Positions 28,755 to 37,387 of a stretch of DNA of 64,000 bases are shown here, piece by piece. The translations under genes and the position numbers were made by a program. Each line of letters opens with the position of its first letter. The first letter of the stretch is position 1. Source of the stretch: Bacteroidales bacterium (GTDB lineage Bacteria > Bacteroidota > Bacteroidia > Bacteroidales > FEN-979); NCBI GenBank assembly GCA_028706295.1, contig JAQWBQ010000008.1, positions 34,215 through 98,214 on the forward strand, in the 5' to 3' direction. The notes beneath the pieces are model-generated. The model did not search any database, had not been told where the DNA came from, and was given only the letters and a program-made list of their open reading frames with translations.

Positions 28755-29027
28755 TTATTCGATTGTTACTGTTAAACCGCGAACGGTCATCTCTTCGAAC
28801 AGGGGTTTAATTTCATCATAATCACCGCTTTTAACTGCACATTTTCCCGTGTAATGGGCTATGAGTGCGCACTGTTCAGCTTGTATAGGTTCATGATTGC
28901 AGATTTCGATCAGCGATTGAATTACGAAATCAAACGTATTCACATCATCATTATACAATACCAGATTTTTTGGAATAAGGTCCTTTGTAAAGGGATGTGA
29001 TACTGGTCGGTTTTCTTCTGCTGGCAT
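28755..29027 (-). CDS. clpS: ATP-dependent Clp protease adaptor ClpS
   Basis: A 90-residue adaptor that binds N-degron proteins and presents them to a ClpA/ClpC unfoldase. The core NLVLYNDDVNTFDFVIQSL, the EQCALIAHYTGKCAV helix and the VTIE-type end match the ClpS fold and its primary-residue pocket. It has its own promoter element and is divergent from the CoA pyrophosphatase gene. clpC and aat are elsewhere in this window, so the parts of an N-degron route are present. Confidence 0.93.
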   Translation of the reverse strand: MPAEENRPVSHPFTKDLIPKNLVLYNDDVNTFDFVIQSLIEICNHEPIQAEQCALIAHYTGKCAVKSGDYDEIKPLFEEMTVRGLTVTIE

Positions 29028-29046
29028 GAGTAAATTTTATTTGCCA

Positions 29047-29054
29047 CAAAGTTA
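29047..29054 (-). promoter_or_regulatory. -7 element TAACTTTG of clpS
   Basis: An exact TAnnTTTG match on the minus strand, 20 bp upstream of the clpS ATG. A TTGG lies 17 bp further upstream as a possible -33 element. Confidence 0.55.
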
Positions 29055-29075
29055 AGCATTAACAAGCCAAACCAA

Positions 29076-29083
29076 TAACTTTG
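29076..29083 (+). promoter_or_regulatory. -7 element TAACTTTG of the CoA pyrophosphatase gene
   Basis: An exact TAnnTTTG match 16 bp before the ATG at 29100. It and the clpS element form a compact divergent promoter pair. Confidence 0.5.
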
Positions 29084-29099
29084 GTAAAAAAAGAAGCAT

Positions 29100-29759
29100 A
29101 TGAATTTTGGTCCGTCTATTTATGCTCTTGAACAACGATTAAAGAAGCCTTTGCCAGGACGCAATGCTCAGTTGAAAATGGCATCCATGGTCAGAATTCA
29201 GAAGATGATTAAAAGTGGTGTTCCTAAGAATGCTATTCAGAGCAGCGTGCTTATTCTGCTCTATCCACACCTGGATACAATCGGAATGGTTCTTATGCTA
29301 CGTCCGCAATACCAGGGCATTCACAGCGGACAGATTAGTTTACCAGGCGGAAAGGCAGAGCATGCCGATAAAGATTCCAGAGATACAGCACTTCGTGAAT
29401 CAAAGGAAGAAATCGGCATTAATCCGACCCAAATAAAGCTTTTGGGAAAACTGACTGATTTATATATTCCACCCAGCAACTATTTGGTATCTCCATATAT
29501 CGGGTATCAGGAGTCCCATCCGAAATTTCATCCGGATCCCGCTGAAGTTGCAAAAATTATTGAAATAACCTTGGATGAACTTCTTGACAGTAGGAATATC
29601 AGGAAGAAGAGGGTAAAATTAGTTTTTGGATTATCACTAACGGTGCCAGCATTTTACATTGATCACAACATAATTTGGGGTGCCACTGCAATGATTCTCA
29701 GTGAATTCAGGGAATTATTTTTAGAAGCATTAAATATTGCGTGCGAGGAAACCGGGTAG
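29100..29759 (+). CDS. CoA pyrophosphatase (Nudix hydrolase)
   Basis: A 219-residue Nudix enzyme. The Nudix box, in the form GGKAEHADKDSRDTALRESK followed by EEIGI, is complete, and the LPGGKxE-x-x-D-x-D arrangement with SGQISLPGGK just before it is the CoA-specific UPF0035 pattern of NudL/YeaB-type enzymes. These split CoA into 3',5'-ADP and 4'-phosphopantetheine. Its stop codon abuts the stop of the convergent lipoprotein gene with no gap. Confidence 0.88.
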   Translation: MNFGPSIYALEQRLKKPLPGRNAQLKMASMVRIQKMIKSGVPKNAIQSSVLILLYPHLDTIGMVLMLRPQYQGIHSGQISLPGGKAEHADKDSRDTALRESKEEIGINPTQIKLLGKLTDLYIPPSNYLVSPYIGYQESHPKFHPDPAEVAKIIEITLDELLDSRNIRKKRVKLVFGLSLTVPAFYIDHNIIWGATAMILSEFRELFLEALNIACEETG

Positions 29760-30878
29760 TTATTTCGATTTGGATTCGGAAAAACAAAAGGAACCAGGAA
29801 TTCTTCCGGTTTGAAATTCCTTGAGGAGAGTACCAGTGTGATTATATTGATACGCAGTTCCATTTTGTACGTAATCTTTTGCATCGCTAACGAAAATATG
29901 ACCTGTCAGTGGATGAATTGCCAGTCCATAAAGTAACCTTCCTTCGGACGGAATCAGGGATTGTGAAGGTAAAGCAGAAGCGCTGACGGCCATCATATAA
30001 ACTCCCCCATTTAAATAATAAAGTGTATCACCGGTCGGGTTTATACAAAGTTTACTCGGTACTTTACCAATTTCAGTAAATGTGAATTTCTTTTCAATAA
30101 TCCTGAGTTCAGGATTAATTCTTAACAAGGAAGGCTGTTCAAAATTATCATATCCACCTGAACATAATACCCATACTTTCTGCTTTTTATCAATTACCAT
30201 TCCAATAGGTTCTTTTCCAGTGAGAATGCTATCGATTATCTGATCTGTCTGGGTATCGATAACGTAAACCACCGGAACCCTGTCGGAAGTCGGATCGCTG
30301 AATTTTCCGATACTGGTCACCAGCATGTATCTATCATATTTCAATAAATTTTCAGTCCAGGTGGCAGTTTTGATCACTTTAGAAATGGTATTGGATCTCA
30401 AGTCAATGACAGTAATATTTTTCTGAAGATTTGTAATATATGCCTTGGTTGAGTCAACAAATTCCATGAATCTGGGTGAGTTCAGGCCGGGAATGGTAGT
30501 CAATGATTTAAAATTGTCGACTGTTACCACTTCAATACGGTTTGAGTTATTTACAATCAGATATCCAAGATTATTTTTGATTTTCATTGATTCAGCAACG
30601 TCACCCAAACTCCGTGAGTTCGCTTTCTGAAAAATATCCTGGATCACCAAATTCTTATCAGGAAGGATGACGCTAACGGAAGCATTTCCCCAATTATAAT
30701 TACCCTCATTAATGATAAAAATTCCGTTTTTATAACTAACCGGTACTGTAGTGGTATCGGGTGGACTAACCGTAACTTCTCGCACGGGATCTTTTGTACA
30801 ACTGGCAATCAATCCAAAAAAAAGAAGAAGTTTTGTATATAAAATGTACCTATGGATCAGTGGGGTAGGAATCTTCAC
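29760..30878 (-). CDS. BtuG-like beta-propeller surface lipoprotein (YncE/DUF5074 type)
   Basis: A 372-residue lipoprotein: the lipobox LIASC puts the acylated Cys at residue 27. After a Pro/Thr-rich linker it begins GIFIINEGNYNWGNASVS, the usual opening of BtuG/DUF5074 propellers, and continues with blade-like repeats (NRIEVVTVDNFKSL, ITVIDLRSNTISKVI, VYVIDTQTDQIIDSI). BtuG proteins sit on the outer surface and capture cobalamin for the BtuB channel. The gene follows a TonB-dependent receptor at 16 bp, which fits. Start is GTG at 30878: an in-frame stop lies two codons upstream and no ATG is near. The ligand could also be another cofactor or metal complex. Confidence 0.78.
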   Translation of the reverse strand: MKIPTPLIHRYILYTKLLLFFGLIASCTKDPVREVTVSPPDTTTVPVSYKNGIFIINEGNYNWGNASVSVILPDKNLVIQDIFQKANSRSLGDVAESMKIKNNLGYLIVNNSNRIEVVTVDNFKSLTTIPGLNSPRFMEFVDSTKAYITNLQKNITVIDLRSNTISKVIKTATWTENLLKYDRYMLVTSIGKFSDPTSDRVPVVYVIDTQTDQIIDSILTGKEPIGMVIDKKQKVWVLCSGGYDNFEQPSLLRINPELRIIEKKFTFTEIGKVPSKLCINPTGDTLYYLNGGVYMMAVSASALPSQSLIPSEGRLLYGLAIHPLTGHIFVSDAKDYVQNGTAYQYNHTGTLLKEFQTGRIPGSFCFSESKSK

Positions 30879-30894
30879 GATTTAAATTTTTCCA

Positions 30895-32835
30895 TTAATT
30901 CTTTGTGCCTGAAAAACCAAGTTTAACCGTAATGGAGTAATTAATTCCCGGCATCGGCCGGCTGGCAACAGATTGATAGTCGAGATCAAACAGGTTATTA
31001 ATATCAAGTTGTAAAGATAGAATAAAATTTTTCAATGTAATATTCTTTCCGAAAATAATATTTGACAAGTTATAACCTGGCATCATGGTCAGGTTATCTT
31101 TTCCAGTGTATCTTGCACTGACATAGAAGAAGTTATAATTTAGAAAAAACTTCCATTTCTCAATCGATAGGGTACTGTTGAGGGTGTTTTCCGGAATATA
31201 AATTTGTTGCTTACCAATTTTTTGATCATAGGTCGAATTTGCTTTTTCATAGGTCGACCTGCAAAAGTGGTAGTTGTTCTTCCATCCGATTGTAAACCCT
31301 GATATTCTTAAAAGCAGATTCAAGCCTGCTTCGATTCCGCGGGCATGGATCTCATCAATATTTTCGGGTTTAAACAAGGCGCTATTACCTTCAACCGGAC
31401 TCCAGGTGATCATGTCGTACAACCAGGTATAATATCCGGTGATGTTTGATTCGAGATAGACAATTTTATTTTTTGATTCCCAATTAAATGTTGTTCCTGC
31501 TTCGGTTGAATAACTCAGCTCAGGTTTCAGATCGGGGTTCCCAGCACCTTGCCAATAAAGATCATTAAGGGTCGGATACCGATAATTCCGGGCTAAATTC
31601 AGATTCAGCATGAAATTGTATTTATTGAACGGTTTGTATTCAACTCCAAGAGCGGCAATCAATGGATTCAGGGAAAAATCGATGATATCCTCACGGAGAA
31701 CTAGGGATGAATGAAAATGTTTGTTAAAACTGTAGTTTAGTTCTACAAAAAGACTTGTCAGCGATCTTGTTTTTCGTCCGGAATAATCATCAGAACGTAC
31801 CCAGTCATAAGTAAAATCGATGCCTGGCTTTATTTTTAGATTTTTAATTTTCGACCAGGTAAATCGGATCCGGTTGATCCAGGAATAAGTCTGATGAACA
31901 GAATTCATGTCAATCGTACTGTTTGAATAGTTCATATACTGGTCATTCAATGCCGATCGAATGAGAAGGTTGTAACCTTTATCAACCAGTTTATATTCCA
32001 GTACAGCCCTGACGGCACGATCATGAATTTTTTCCGTTTTGTTGGTGTCAAGATTCGATGTTGTCGGCGGTAGATTTCTGTTATCTTCACTTAACCAAAC
32101 CTTTGCCGAGAAAAGGTGACGGTTTTTAAATTTCCAGAAAAGTTCCTGTGATAACCCATATTGATAATAAGATGCATTTTCCTGTTTAACTTCCACCCCG
32201 TTGTTGTTGGTAAAGGGAAAATCATTCTGAGCCGACGTAAAGTTCCATTTTGTATGCGATTGAAGCTTTTCCGACCCAAAGCAAAGGTTAAGATTGGTTG
32301 TATAGATCGAGAAACTGCCAATCGATTGTGAAGCCAGCACATTGATCCGGTTATTCCAATCGGGCATTGTAATCAGATCAACAATTCCGCCAAAAGCGCC
32401 AGAGGTACGGGCTATGCCGGCGGCACCATACAGAATTTCCAGACCATCGAACTGGGAAACAGGTACCTGAGAAAAATCCATCTGCCCCAACATCGGTGAG
32501 TTAAGGCTGATTCCGTTCCATTCGACCTGGGTATGCTGCGCAGAAGTACCTCTGAATGATGGCGTTGCCAGGGTACCATTACCATAGGACTTGATAAATA
32601 TCGTAGAGTGTTCAGAAATTATTCGTGAAAGATCAGACCGCAGGTTGGGGATAAAAAGGCCTGAGTCCATGTGGATCTTTTTAAATCCTTCATTATCTAT
32701 AACAAAGTTTGATTTAACTTCTAATTCGGGTAGCCGGAGCGTATCCCTTAGTACCTGGGCTTGACCAGAGACAAGCGAACAAATTGAGAATAGTGCCAAA
32801 ATTCTCCGAAAGAAATATTTACGAAAGCTTATCAA
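30895..32835 (-). CDS. TonB-dependent outer membrane receptor (BtuB-like)
   Basis: A 646-residue receptor with signal peptide (cut near GQAQVLRD), a plug domain (about 45-155, with SDLSRIISEHSTIFIKSYG and FRGTSAQHTQVEWNG) and a 22-strand barrel ending in the aromatic-rich strand INYSITVKLGF. The short size, lack of a carboxypeptidase-like N-terminal extension and no SusD partner argue for vitamin or siderophore uptake rather than glycan import. It lies between a T9SS-type surface protein gene and a BtuG-like gene. The start is TTG at 32835, forced by an in-frame TAA three codons upstream and no ATG before the signal peptide. Confidence 0.88.
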   Translation of the reverse strand: MISFRKYFFRRILALFSICSLVSGQAQVLRDTLRLPELEVKSNFVIDNEGFKKIHMDSGLFIPNLRSDLSRIISEHSTIFIKSYGNGTLATPSFRGTSAQHTQVEWNGISLNSPMLGQMDFSQVPVSQFDGLEILYGAAGIARTSGAFGGIVDLITMPDWNNRINVLASQSIGSFSIYTTNLNLCFGSEKLQSHTKWNFTSAQNDFPFTNNNGVEVKQENASYYQYGLSQELFWKFKNRHLFSAKVWLSEDNRNLPPTTSNLDTNKTEKIHDRAVRAVLEYKLVDKGYNLLIRSALNDQYMNYSNSTIDMNSVHQTYSWINRIRFTWSKIKNLKIKPGIDFTYDWVRSDDYSGRKTRSLTSLFVELNYSFNKHFHSSLVLREDIIDFSLNPLIAALGVEYKPFNKYNFMLNLNLARNYRYPTLNDLYWQGAGNPDLKPELSYSTEAGTTFNWESKNKIVYLESNITGYYTWLYDMITWSPVEGNSALFKPENIDEIHARGIEAGLNLLLRISGFTIGWKNNYHFCRSTYEKANSTYDQKIGKQQIYIPENTLNSTLSIEKWKFFLNYNFFYVSARYTGKDNLTMMPGYNLSNIIFGKNITLKNFILSLQLDINNLFDLDYQSVASRPMPGINYSITVKLGFSGTKN

Positions 32836-32860
32836 AAACCAGGGTTAAGCTTATAGAGAG

Positions 32861-33847
32861 TCATTTAACAATTTTCCTGATAAAAGGTTGCATCCCGTCA
32901 AACTTAATGTCAACGAAGTAAACACCCTGTGCGAGGTTACCCAGATTGAGGGTGGTTTTATTTTCGAATACAAATGAGTAATACCGGCGGCCGTTCATAT
33001 CGAACAAAGTCAGCGTACCCGGAGTGTGAAATCCACAGATCACATTGAGTTGATCCCTTACGGGATTGGGATACAGGATGACCGTCAATAAGGAATCCGG
33101 GGTAGGGTAATGGTCTAAAACTGAAACTGCATCCAGGTCAAAGCCGCCAGTTCCAAAAGGTGTCGGCCACGGGTCGTTAATAATCCTCCCCTCTGAATCA
33201 ACACTTTGAAACCCAGGGTTCAGACATCCCCCGACATCAATTATTTTAACATGGGTTATGTTTGAAGGATCAATTCCAGTGCTATCAATAACATCCTCCA
33301 GGTCGAAGGGAGTACCATAACCCATCCGGTACTTTCCAGCAAGGTTATTTATCTTAGTCGCATCCAGGGTATCAAAGGTTCCAACCTGTACTGATGACTG
33401 GGTCAAGGATGTTGACGGAAATCTGACAAACCTTTTACCATCGGAACTGACTTCCACAAAAGCCAGTTCAAGAAAGGAGTTGCTAAAGGAGTTTTCAAAT
33501 ACAGAGAAGTCGGGACCAACGCCATTTTTTATCGGCGGATCAAAGGTCAAAATTGCTATCCCTTGATCGCCCAAGCTAACAACCAGATCATCAGCCGGTC
33601 CGCTTCCATAAAGACTACTTCCATAAGTTGCCTTATTTGATCCTTCAAAGGTAACAGTCGTATCGGTCTGATCAATATAACCCCTGAATATTGAGCAGGT
33701 ATTTGCCCAGTCGATATTGATCAGGCTGTCTTTGTAAATTGCTGTAGATCCATATTTTCCTGCTGGGGGAGGAAACTGTGCAGATGCCAGAGAGACAGAA
33801 AATGAAAAACAAATCAGAAGAAAAGTGTAAATAATGGCTTTATACAT
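32861..33847 (-). CDS. Exported cell-surface protein with T9SS sorting domain, in the receptor operon
   Basis: A 328-residue protein. A signal peptide (LICFSFSVSLASAQ) leads into a beta-rich domain (about 25-235) with DLVVSLGDQGIAILTFD, GPDFSVFENSF and LELAFVEVSSDGKRFVRFPS, a pattern seen in surface proteins encoded beside BtuB-like receptors. The last 80 residues (LYPNPVRDQLNV ... LAQGVYFVDIKFDG ... FIRKIVK) form a T9SS type A sorting domain. The ATG at 33847 is preferred since it begins the signal peptide. It precedes the receptor gene by 25 bp and is probably first in a three-gene operon. No cobalamin riboswitch is visible upstream. Confidence 0.8.
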   Translation of the reverse strand: MYKAIIYTFLLICFSFSVSLASAQFPPPAGKYGSTAIYKDSLINIDWANTCSIFRGYIDQTDTTVTFEGSNKATYGSSLYGSGPADDLVVSLGDQGIAILTFDPPIKNGVGPDFSVFENSFSNSFLELAFVEVSSDGKRFVRFPSTSLTQSSVQVGTFDTLDATKINNLAGKYRMGYGTPFDLEDVIDSTGIDPSNITHVKIIDVGGCLNPGFQSVDSEGRIINDPWPTPFGTGGFDLDAVSVLDHYPTPDSLLTVILYPNPVRDQLNVICGFHTPGTLTLFDMNGRRYYSFVFENKTTLNLGNLAQGVYFVDIKFDGMQPFIRKIVK

Positions 33848-33924
33848 TTCTAAATTGTTCCGGGATCCTGTTGATAACATAAGTCGATTCAGTGGGAAAC
33901 GATATTGTTGTTGACAAGAACAAA

Positions 33925-33932
33925 CAAAAGTA
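33925..33932 (-). promoter_or_regulatory. -7 element TACTTTTG of the receptor operon
   Basis: An exact TAnnTTTG match on the minus strand, 77 bp upstream of the ATG at 33847. The leader that follows is too short to hold a full cobalamin riboswitch. Confidence 0.5.
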
Positions 33933-33963
33933 GGAAAAAATGTCCTTACTGGCATTAATTTCT

Positions 33964-33971
33964 TAACTTTG
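33964..33971 (+). promoter_or_regulatory. -7 element TAACTTTG before the small lipoprotein
   Basis: An exact TAnnTTTG match 32 bp before the ATG at 34004, divergent from the receptor operon promoter. Confidence 0.5.
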
Positions 33972-34003
33972 CTTAATCCAATTATCCCTATTCAGACTGT
34001 GTA

Positions 34004-34219
34004 ATGAGTTTAAAACGAGTTCTTTCCTATGGGATTGTCTGGGTGTTTTGCTTCACCCTTTTAACGGGAACGGGTTGTTCCTCAAGAAAATCGGTATGTA
34101 GCTCAAACAATCAATATTCCGTTAAAAAGCATAAGAAAAACAAAAGTGCATACAATATCCGCTATGAGTACAAATCAAAGCCTGTAAAAAAATCCTATGT
34201 TATCAGGAATAGGAGATAA
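34004..34219 (+). CDS. Small basic lipoprotein, function unknown
   Basis: A 71-residue protein with a signal peptide and lipobox TGTGC (acylated cysteine at residue 25), then a short Lys/Ser/Tyr-rich mature part (KKHKKNKSAYN, KSKPVKKSYVIRNRR). Nothing in it suggests an enzyme. The strongly basic tail could contact the cell wall or lipopolysaccharide, but this is a guess. It has its own promoter element and ends 13 bp before the convergent YwqK-like gene. Confidence 0.7.
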   Translation: MSLKRVLSYGIVWVFCFTLLTGTGCSSRKSVCSSNNQYSVKKHKKNKSAYNIRYEYKSKPVKKSYVIRNRR

Positions 34220-34232
34220 TAGGAAAACCGGG

Positions 34233-35018
34233 TCACTTTTTCTTCTGTTCGATCCCGTTTTTATACTTGATTACAGCCTGGATTTTACCAACTTCATCGT
34301 ACTCAGTCCAGGTTCCATCTTTCAAACCCATTAAATGTGTACCTGAAACTTTTACCCTGCCATTCCTGTAATATTCTTTTGATTCACCAGAAAGCAGATC
34401 ATTAGTGTAAAAGTTCAAAGATTGTAAAGAATCATTTTCGTAGTAAGTTTTTTGGGGCCCTTCGAATTTCCCGTTTTTATAATTATATTCCGCTATTAAT
34501 TTTCCTGATTTATTATACCATTTTGAAGCGCCATCTTTCATATCATCCTTGAAATTTGTCTCTTCCTGTATTTTCCCATTATCAGCAAATTTTCTAAAAG
34601 TACCATTCTTTATACCATTTTTGTATTCACCATCAGAGAGCGGAAAATCATTATATTGTCCATATGATACCGTTTCCCCATTTAAAAGTCCGTCCTTATA
34701 ATTCTCAACAAGGCTTACTTTTCCTTTACGATCAAATTGAATAGAAATTCCGTCCTTATTGCCGTTGGTGTAATAGTCGATCCGATAAATCATTTTGTTT
34801 GGATAGTATCCGACCCAGTTTTTTATTTTTCTATTGTTCAGGTATTCCCCTTTAAAGGTCGCATCACCCTGTTTTTCGATCCAATAACCATATTTATTTC
34901 CCTGATTATCAGATTTATTTGTTGTGTCAGAAATTTTGTTGTCTCTTGAAGGAGTTTGTGCTTTCATGGTTACTGAAAGCATTAGGAGGATCACTAAAAA
35001 AAGGATTTTGTTCTTCAT
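34233..35018 (-). CDS. YwqK/MORN-2 repeat protein, exported
   Basis: A 261-residue protein with a signal peptide (cut near MKAQTPS) and about seven repeats of a YxNGxxxG-type unit, for example KGEYLNNRKIKNWVGYY, NGNKDGISIQFD and YKNGKFEGPQKTYY. Such MORN-variant proteins are often labelled 'toxin-antitoxin system YwqK family antitoxin', but no toxin gene is adjacent and the protein is exported, so that label is not adopted. Its role is unknown; a structural or binding role in the envelope is plausible. Confidence 0.8.
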   Translation of the reverse strand: MKNKILFLVILLMLSVTMKAQTPSRDNKISDTTNKSDNQGNKYGYWIEKQGDATFKGEYLNNRKIKNWVGYYPNKMIYRIDYYTNGNKDGISIQFDRKGKVSLVENYKDGLLNGETVSYGQYNDFPLSDGEYKNGIKNGTFRKFADNGKIQEETNFKDDMKDGASKWYNKSGKLIAEYNYKNGKFEGPQKTYYENDSLQSLNFYTNDLLSGESKEYYRNGRVKVSGTHLMGLKDGTWTEYDEVGKIQAVIKYKNGIEQKKK

Positions 35019-35046
35019 AAAGTAAAATATTGATAGATTGTCAAAA

Positions 35047-36357
35047 TTACATTATTACCGCAAATAAATCAAAGCTTTCATTTCCTGTTACGCGCACTGT
35101 ACAAAAAGTTCCGGGTGCAATTACCTGATCCTGCCTTTTTATCAGGATCTCATTATCAACCTCGGGTGAATCGAATTCTGACCGGCCAATGAAATAGTCG
35201 CCTTCACTGCGGTCAATGATAACAGTCATGATTTTGCCTATCTTGTTTTGGTTCAGTTCATGAGATATCTGATCCTGCGTATTCATAAGTTCTTCGAGTC
35301 GGTTTTCTTTGGTTCGGGTGGTAACGGAATCCTTGAAAGTAAATGCTGACGTGCCCTCTTCGGCTGAGTAGGTAAAAGCCCCGAGACGATCGAATTTGAA
35401 TTCTTCTACAAACTTTTTCAGTTCAAGAAATTCAGACCTTGTTTCTCCCGGGTAGCCCACAATGAGCGTTGTTCGGATTGCAACCCCGGGTATCCTGTTT
35501 CGAATTTTTTCAATAAGCATCCGTGTTTCTTTCCCGTTTATGCCCCGTCGCATTGACTTCAGGATACGATCGCTGATATGTTGCAGCGGAATATCAATGT
35601 ATTTGCAGATATTTTGGTATGAATTTATTACCTCGAAGAGTTCATCTGGAAATCCATCGGGATAGGTATAGTGAAGACGAATCCAGTCCAATCCCTTGAT
35701 TTCTGCCAAATTGCGCAAGAGATTCGGAAGGCGCCTTGTATGATGGGTGTCAAGTCCAAAATAAGTCGTGTCCTGGGAAATGATATTAAGTTCTTTGACT
35801 CCACCTTCCACAAGGATTCTTGCTTCCCGGAGGATCTCATCTTCCGGTCGGCTAACGTGGTTTCCACGGATAGATGGAATGGCGCAGAAAGAGCATCTAC
35901 GGTCACATCCTTCAGCAATTTTCAGGTAGGCATAGTGGCGGGGAGTGGTTAACCATCTCTCACCGACCAACTCTTGCCGGTAGGTTCCCCCGAGCCGTTC
36001 AAGGACTCTCTTAAAATCATTGACTCCAAAAAAGCCATCCACTTCCGGGATTTCTTCTGTTAGCTCTGATTTATACCGCTCGGACAGGCATCCCATGACA
36101 AAGAGCCGACCTATCCTGTCATTCTTTTTAGCTGTTACAAATTCCAGGATGGTATCGATGGATTCTTTTTTGGCATCGTGAATAAAACCACAGGTATTAA
36201 TAATTGCAGCATCGATATAATCTCTGCCATCCGGGTTATATTGGATATCAAAACCGTTGTGTTCTGCCTGTTTCATCAGCGCCTCGGTATCGACGAGGTT
36301 TTTAGCACATCCGAGGGATACAAATCCGATTTTCCGAAAGTTCGGTTTTGTTTTCAA
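35047..36357 (-). CDS. rimO: Ribosomal protein S12 methylthiotransferase RimO
   Basis: A 436-residue radical SAM enzyme that adds a methylthio group to an aspartate of ribosomal protein S12. The N-terminal UPF0004 domain has SLGCAKN and NTCGF and a third cluster cysteine in MGCLSERY. The radical SAM motif is CDRRCSFCAIP. A C-terminal TRAM domain ends the protein. SLGCAKNLVDTE and the TYPDGFPDELFEVI region favour RimO over MiaB. The start is TTG at 36357: the nearest in-frame stop is four codons upstream and no ATG lies in the first 50 residues. ftsY ends 5 bp upstream, so they share a transcript. Confidence 0.94.
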   Translation of the reverse strand: MKTKPNFRKIGFVSLGCAKNLVDTEALMKQAEHNGFDIQYNPDGRDYIDAAIINTCGFIHDAKKESIDTILEFVTAKKNDRIGRLFVMGCLSERYKSELTEEIPEVDGFFGVNDFKRVLERLGGTYRQELVGERWLTTPRHYAYLKIAEGCDRRCSFCAIPSIRGNHVSRPEDEILREARILVEGGVKELNIISQDTTYFGLDTHHTRRLPNLLRNLAEIKGLDWIRLHYTYPDGFPDELFEVINSYQNICKYIDIPLQHISDRILKSMRRGINGKETRMLIEKIRNRIPGVAIRTTLIVGYPGETRSEFLELKKFVEEFKFDRLGAFTYSAEEGTSAFTFKDSVTTRTKENRLEELMNTQDQISHELNQNKIGKIMTVIIDRSEGDYFIGRSEFDSPEVDNEILIKRQDQVIAPGTFCTVRVTGNESFDLFAVIM

Positions 36358-36362
36358 TGAAA

Positions 36363-37316
36363 TCAGTTATTGAACAGGCTGTCGACGAATTCGATCCGGT
36401 TAAATACCTGGAGGTCATCAATTCCTTCGCCCACACCAATATATTTAACCGGAATTTTAAACTGATCTGAAATCCCGATCACAACACCTCCCTTGGCAGT
36501 ACCATCAAGCTTGGTCAGAGCCAGTGCATTCACTTCGGTGGCAGCCGTAAACTGTTTAGCCTGTTCGAAAGCATTCTGTCCGGTAGAAGCATCTAAGATG
36601 AGCAATATTTCATGGGGCGCTTCCGGCATTAATTTTTGCATAACTTTTCTGATTTTCGAAAGTTCGTTCATCAGGTTGACTTTGTTATGTAATCGGCCGG
36701 CTGTATCGATAATGACGACATCGGTATCACGGGCTATTGCTGATTTCAACGTATCGAAAGCGACCGAGGCAGGATCGGCGCCCATTCCCTGGGTAATAAC
36801 GGGGACCCCTACCCTATCGGCCCAGATGGTGATCTGGTCGACCGCGGCTGCGCGAAAAGTATCTGCTGCGCCCAGCAATACACTTTTTCCCGACTTAACA
36901 AATTGATTGGCCAGTTTGCCAATGGTTGTAGTTTTACCCACGCCGTTGACCCCAACCACCATGATAACATAAGGTTTTTTCCCTTCAGGAATCAAAAATT
37001 CAGTAAAATCCTGAATATTGTTTTCCTGGAGTAACGCTGCAATCTCTTCTCTCAGAATTGAATTCAATTCCCCGGTTCCAAGATACTTATCCATGGAGAC
37101 ACGTTTCTGAATCCGGTCGATAATCTTCAGAGTCGTTTCAACGCCAACATCCGATGTGACCAGTATCTCTTCCAGGTTATCTAGGACCTCATCATCAATG
37201 GTTGATTTCCCAATGATGGATTTAGAAATTCTGGTAATGATGTTTGATTTCGTTTTCTGGAGCCCCTGGTCAAGGCGTTCTTTCTTATCCCGTGAAAATA
37301 TATTGAAGAGACCCAT
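36363..37316 (-). CDS. ftsY: Signal recognition particle receptor FtsY
   Basis: A 317-residue SRP GTPase that docks ribosome-SRP complexes at the inner membrane. The NG domain is complete: P-loop GVNGVGKTTT, DTFRAAAVDQ, DTAGR and TKLDGTAKGG. The acidic A domain of E. coli FtsY is absent, as is usual in this phylum. It is followed by rimO and preceded by DUF4295 and rpmG, the common Bacteroidota order, but a terminator hairpin lies between DUF4295 and ftsY. Confidence 0.96.
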   Translation of the reverse strand: MGLFNIFSRDKKERLDQGLQKTKSNIITRISKSIIGKSTIDDEVLDNLEEILVTSDVGVETTLKIIDRIQKRVSMDKYLGTGELNSILREEIAALLQENNIQDFTEFLIPEGKKPYVIMVVGVNGVGKTTTIGKLANQFVKSGKSVLLGAADTFRAAAVDQITIWADRVGVPVITQGMGADPASVAFDTLKSAIARDTDVVIIDTAGRLHNKVNLMNELSKIRKVMQKLMPEAPHEILLILDASTGQNAFEQAKQFTAATEVNALALTKLDGTAKGGVVIGISDQFKIPVKYIGVGEGIDDLQVFNRIEFVDSLFNN

Positions 37317-37334
37317 ATTGAAAACCTCATATAT

Positions 37335-37366
37335 AAAAAAAGCTTTTTTCCGAAGAAAAAAGCTTT
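37335..37366 (-). terminator. UUCG-loop terminator or attenuator between DUF4295 and ftsY
   Basis: On the minus strand a 12-bp stem (37355-37366 with 37339-37350) closes a UUCG loop and runs into a T-rich tract. It lies after the DUF4295 stop (37388) and before the ftsY start (37316). It should end or reduce rpmG-DUF4295 transcription before ftsY. Confidence 0.82.
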
Positions 37367-37387
37367 ACAGTAAAATGGTTGACTTTA

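Noticed and set aside
33848-34003. Cobalamin riboswitch upstream of the receptor operon
   Set aside because: The gap is only 156 bp, the -7 element leaves a leader of about 70 bp, and no B12-box sequence is seen.
34233-35018. Toxin-antitoxin locus (YwqK 'antitoxin')
   Set aside because: The protein is exported and repeat-built, and no toxin gene lies beside it; the neighbouring 71-residue lipoprotein gene is convergent.
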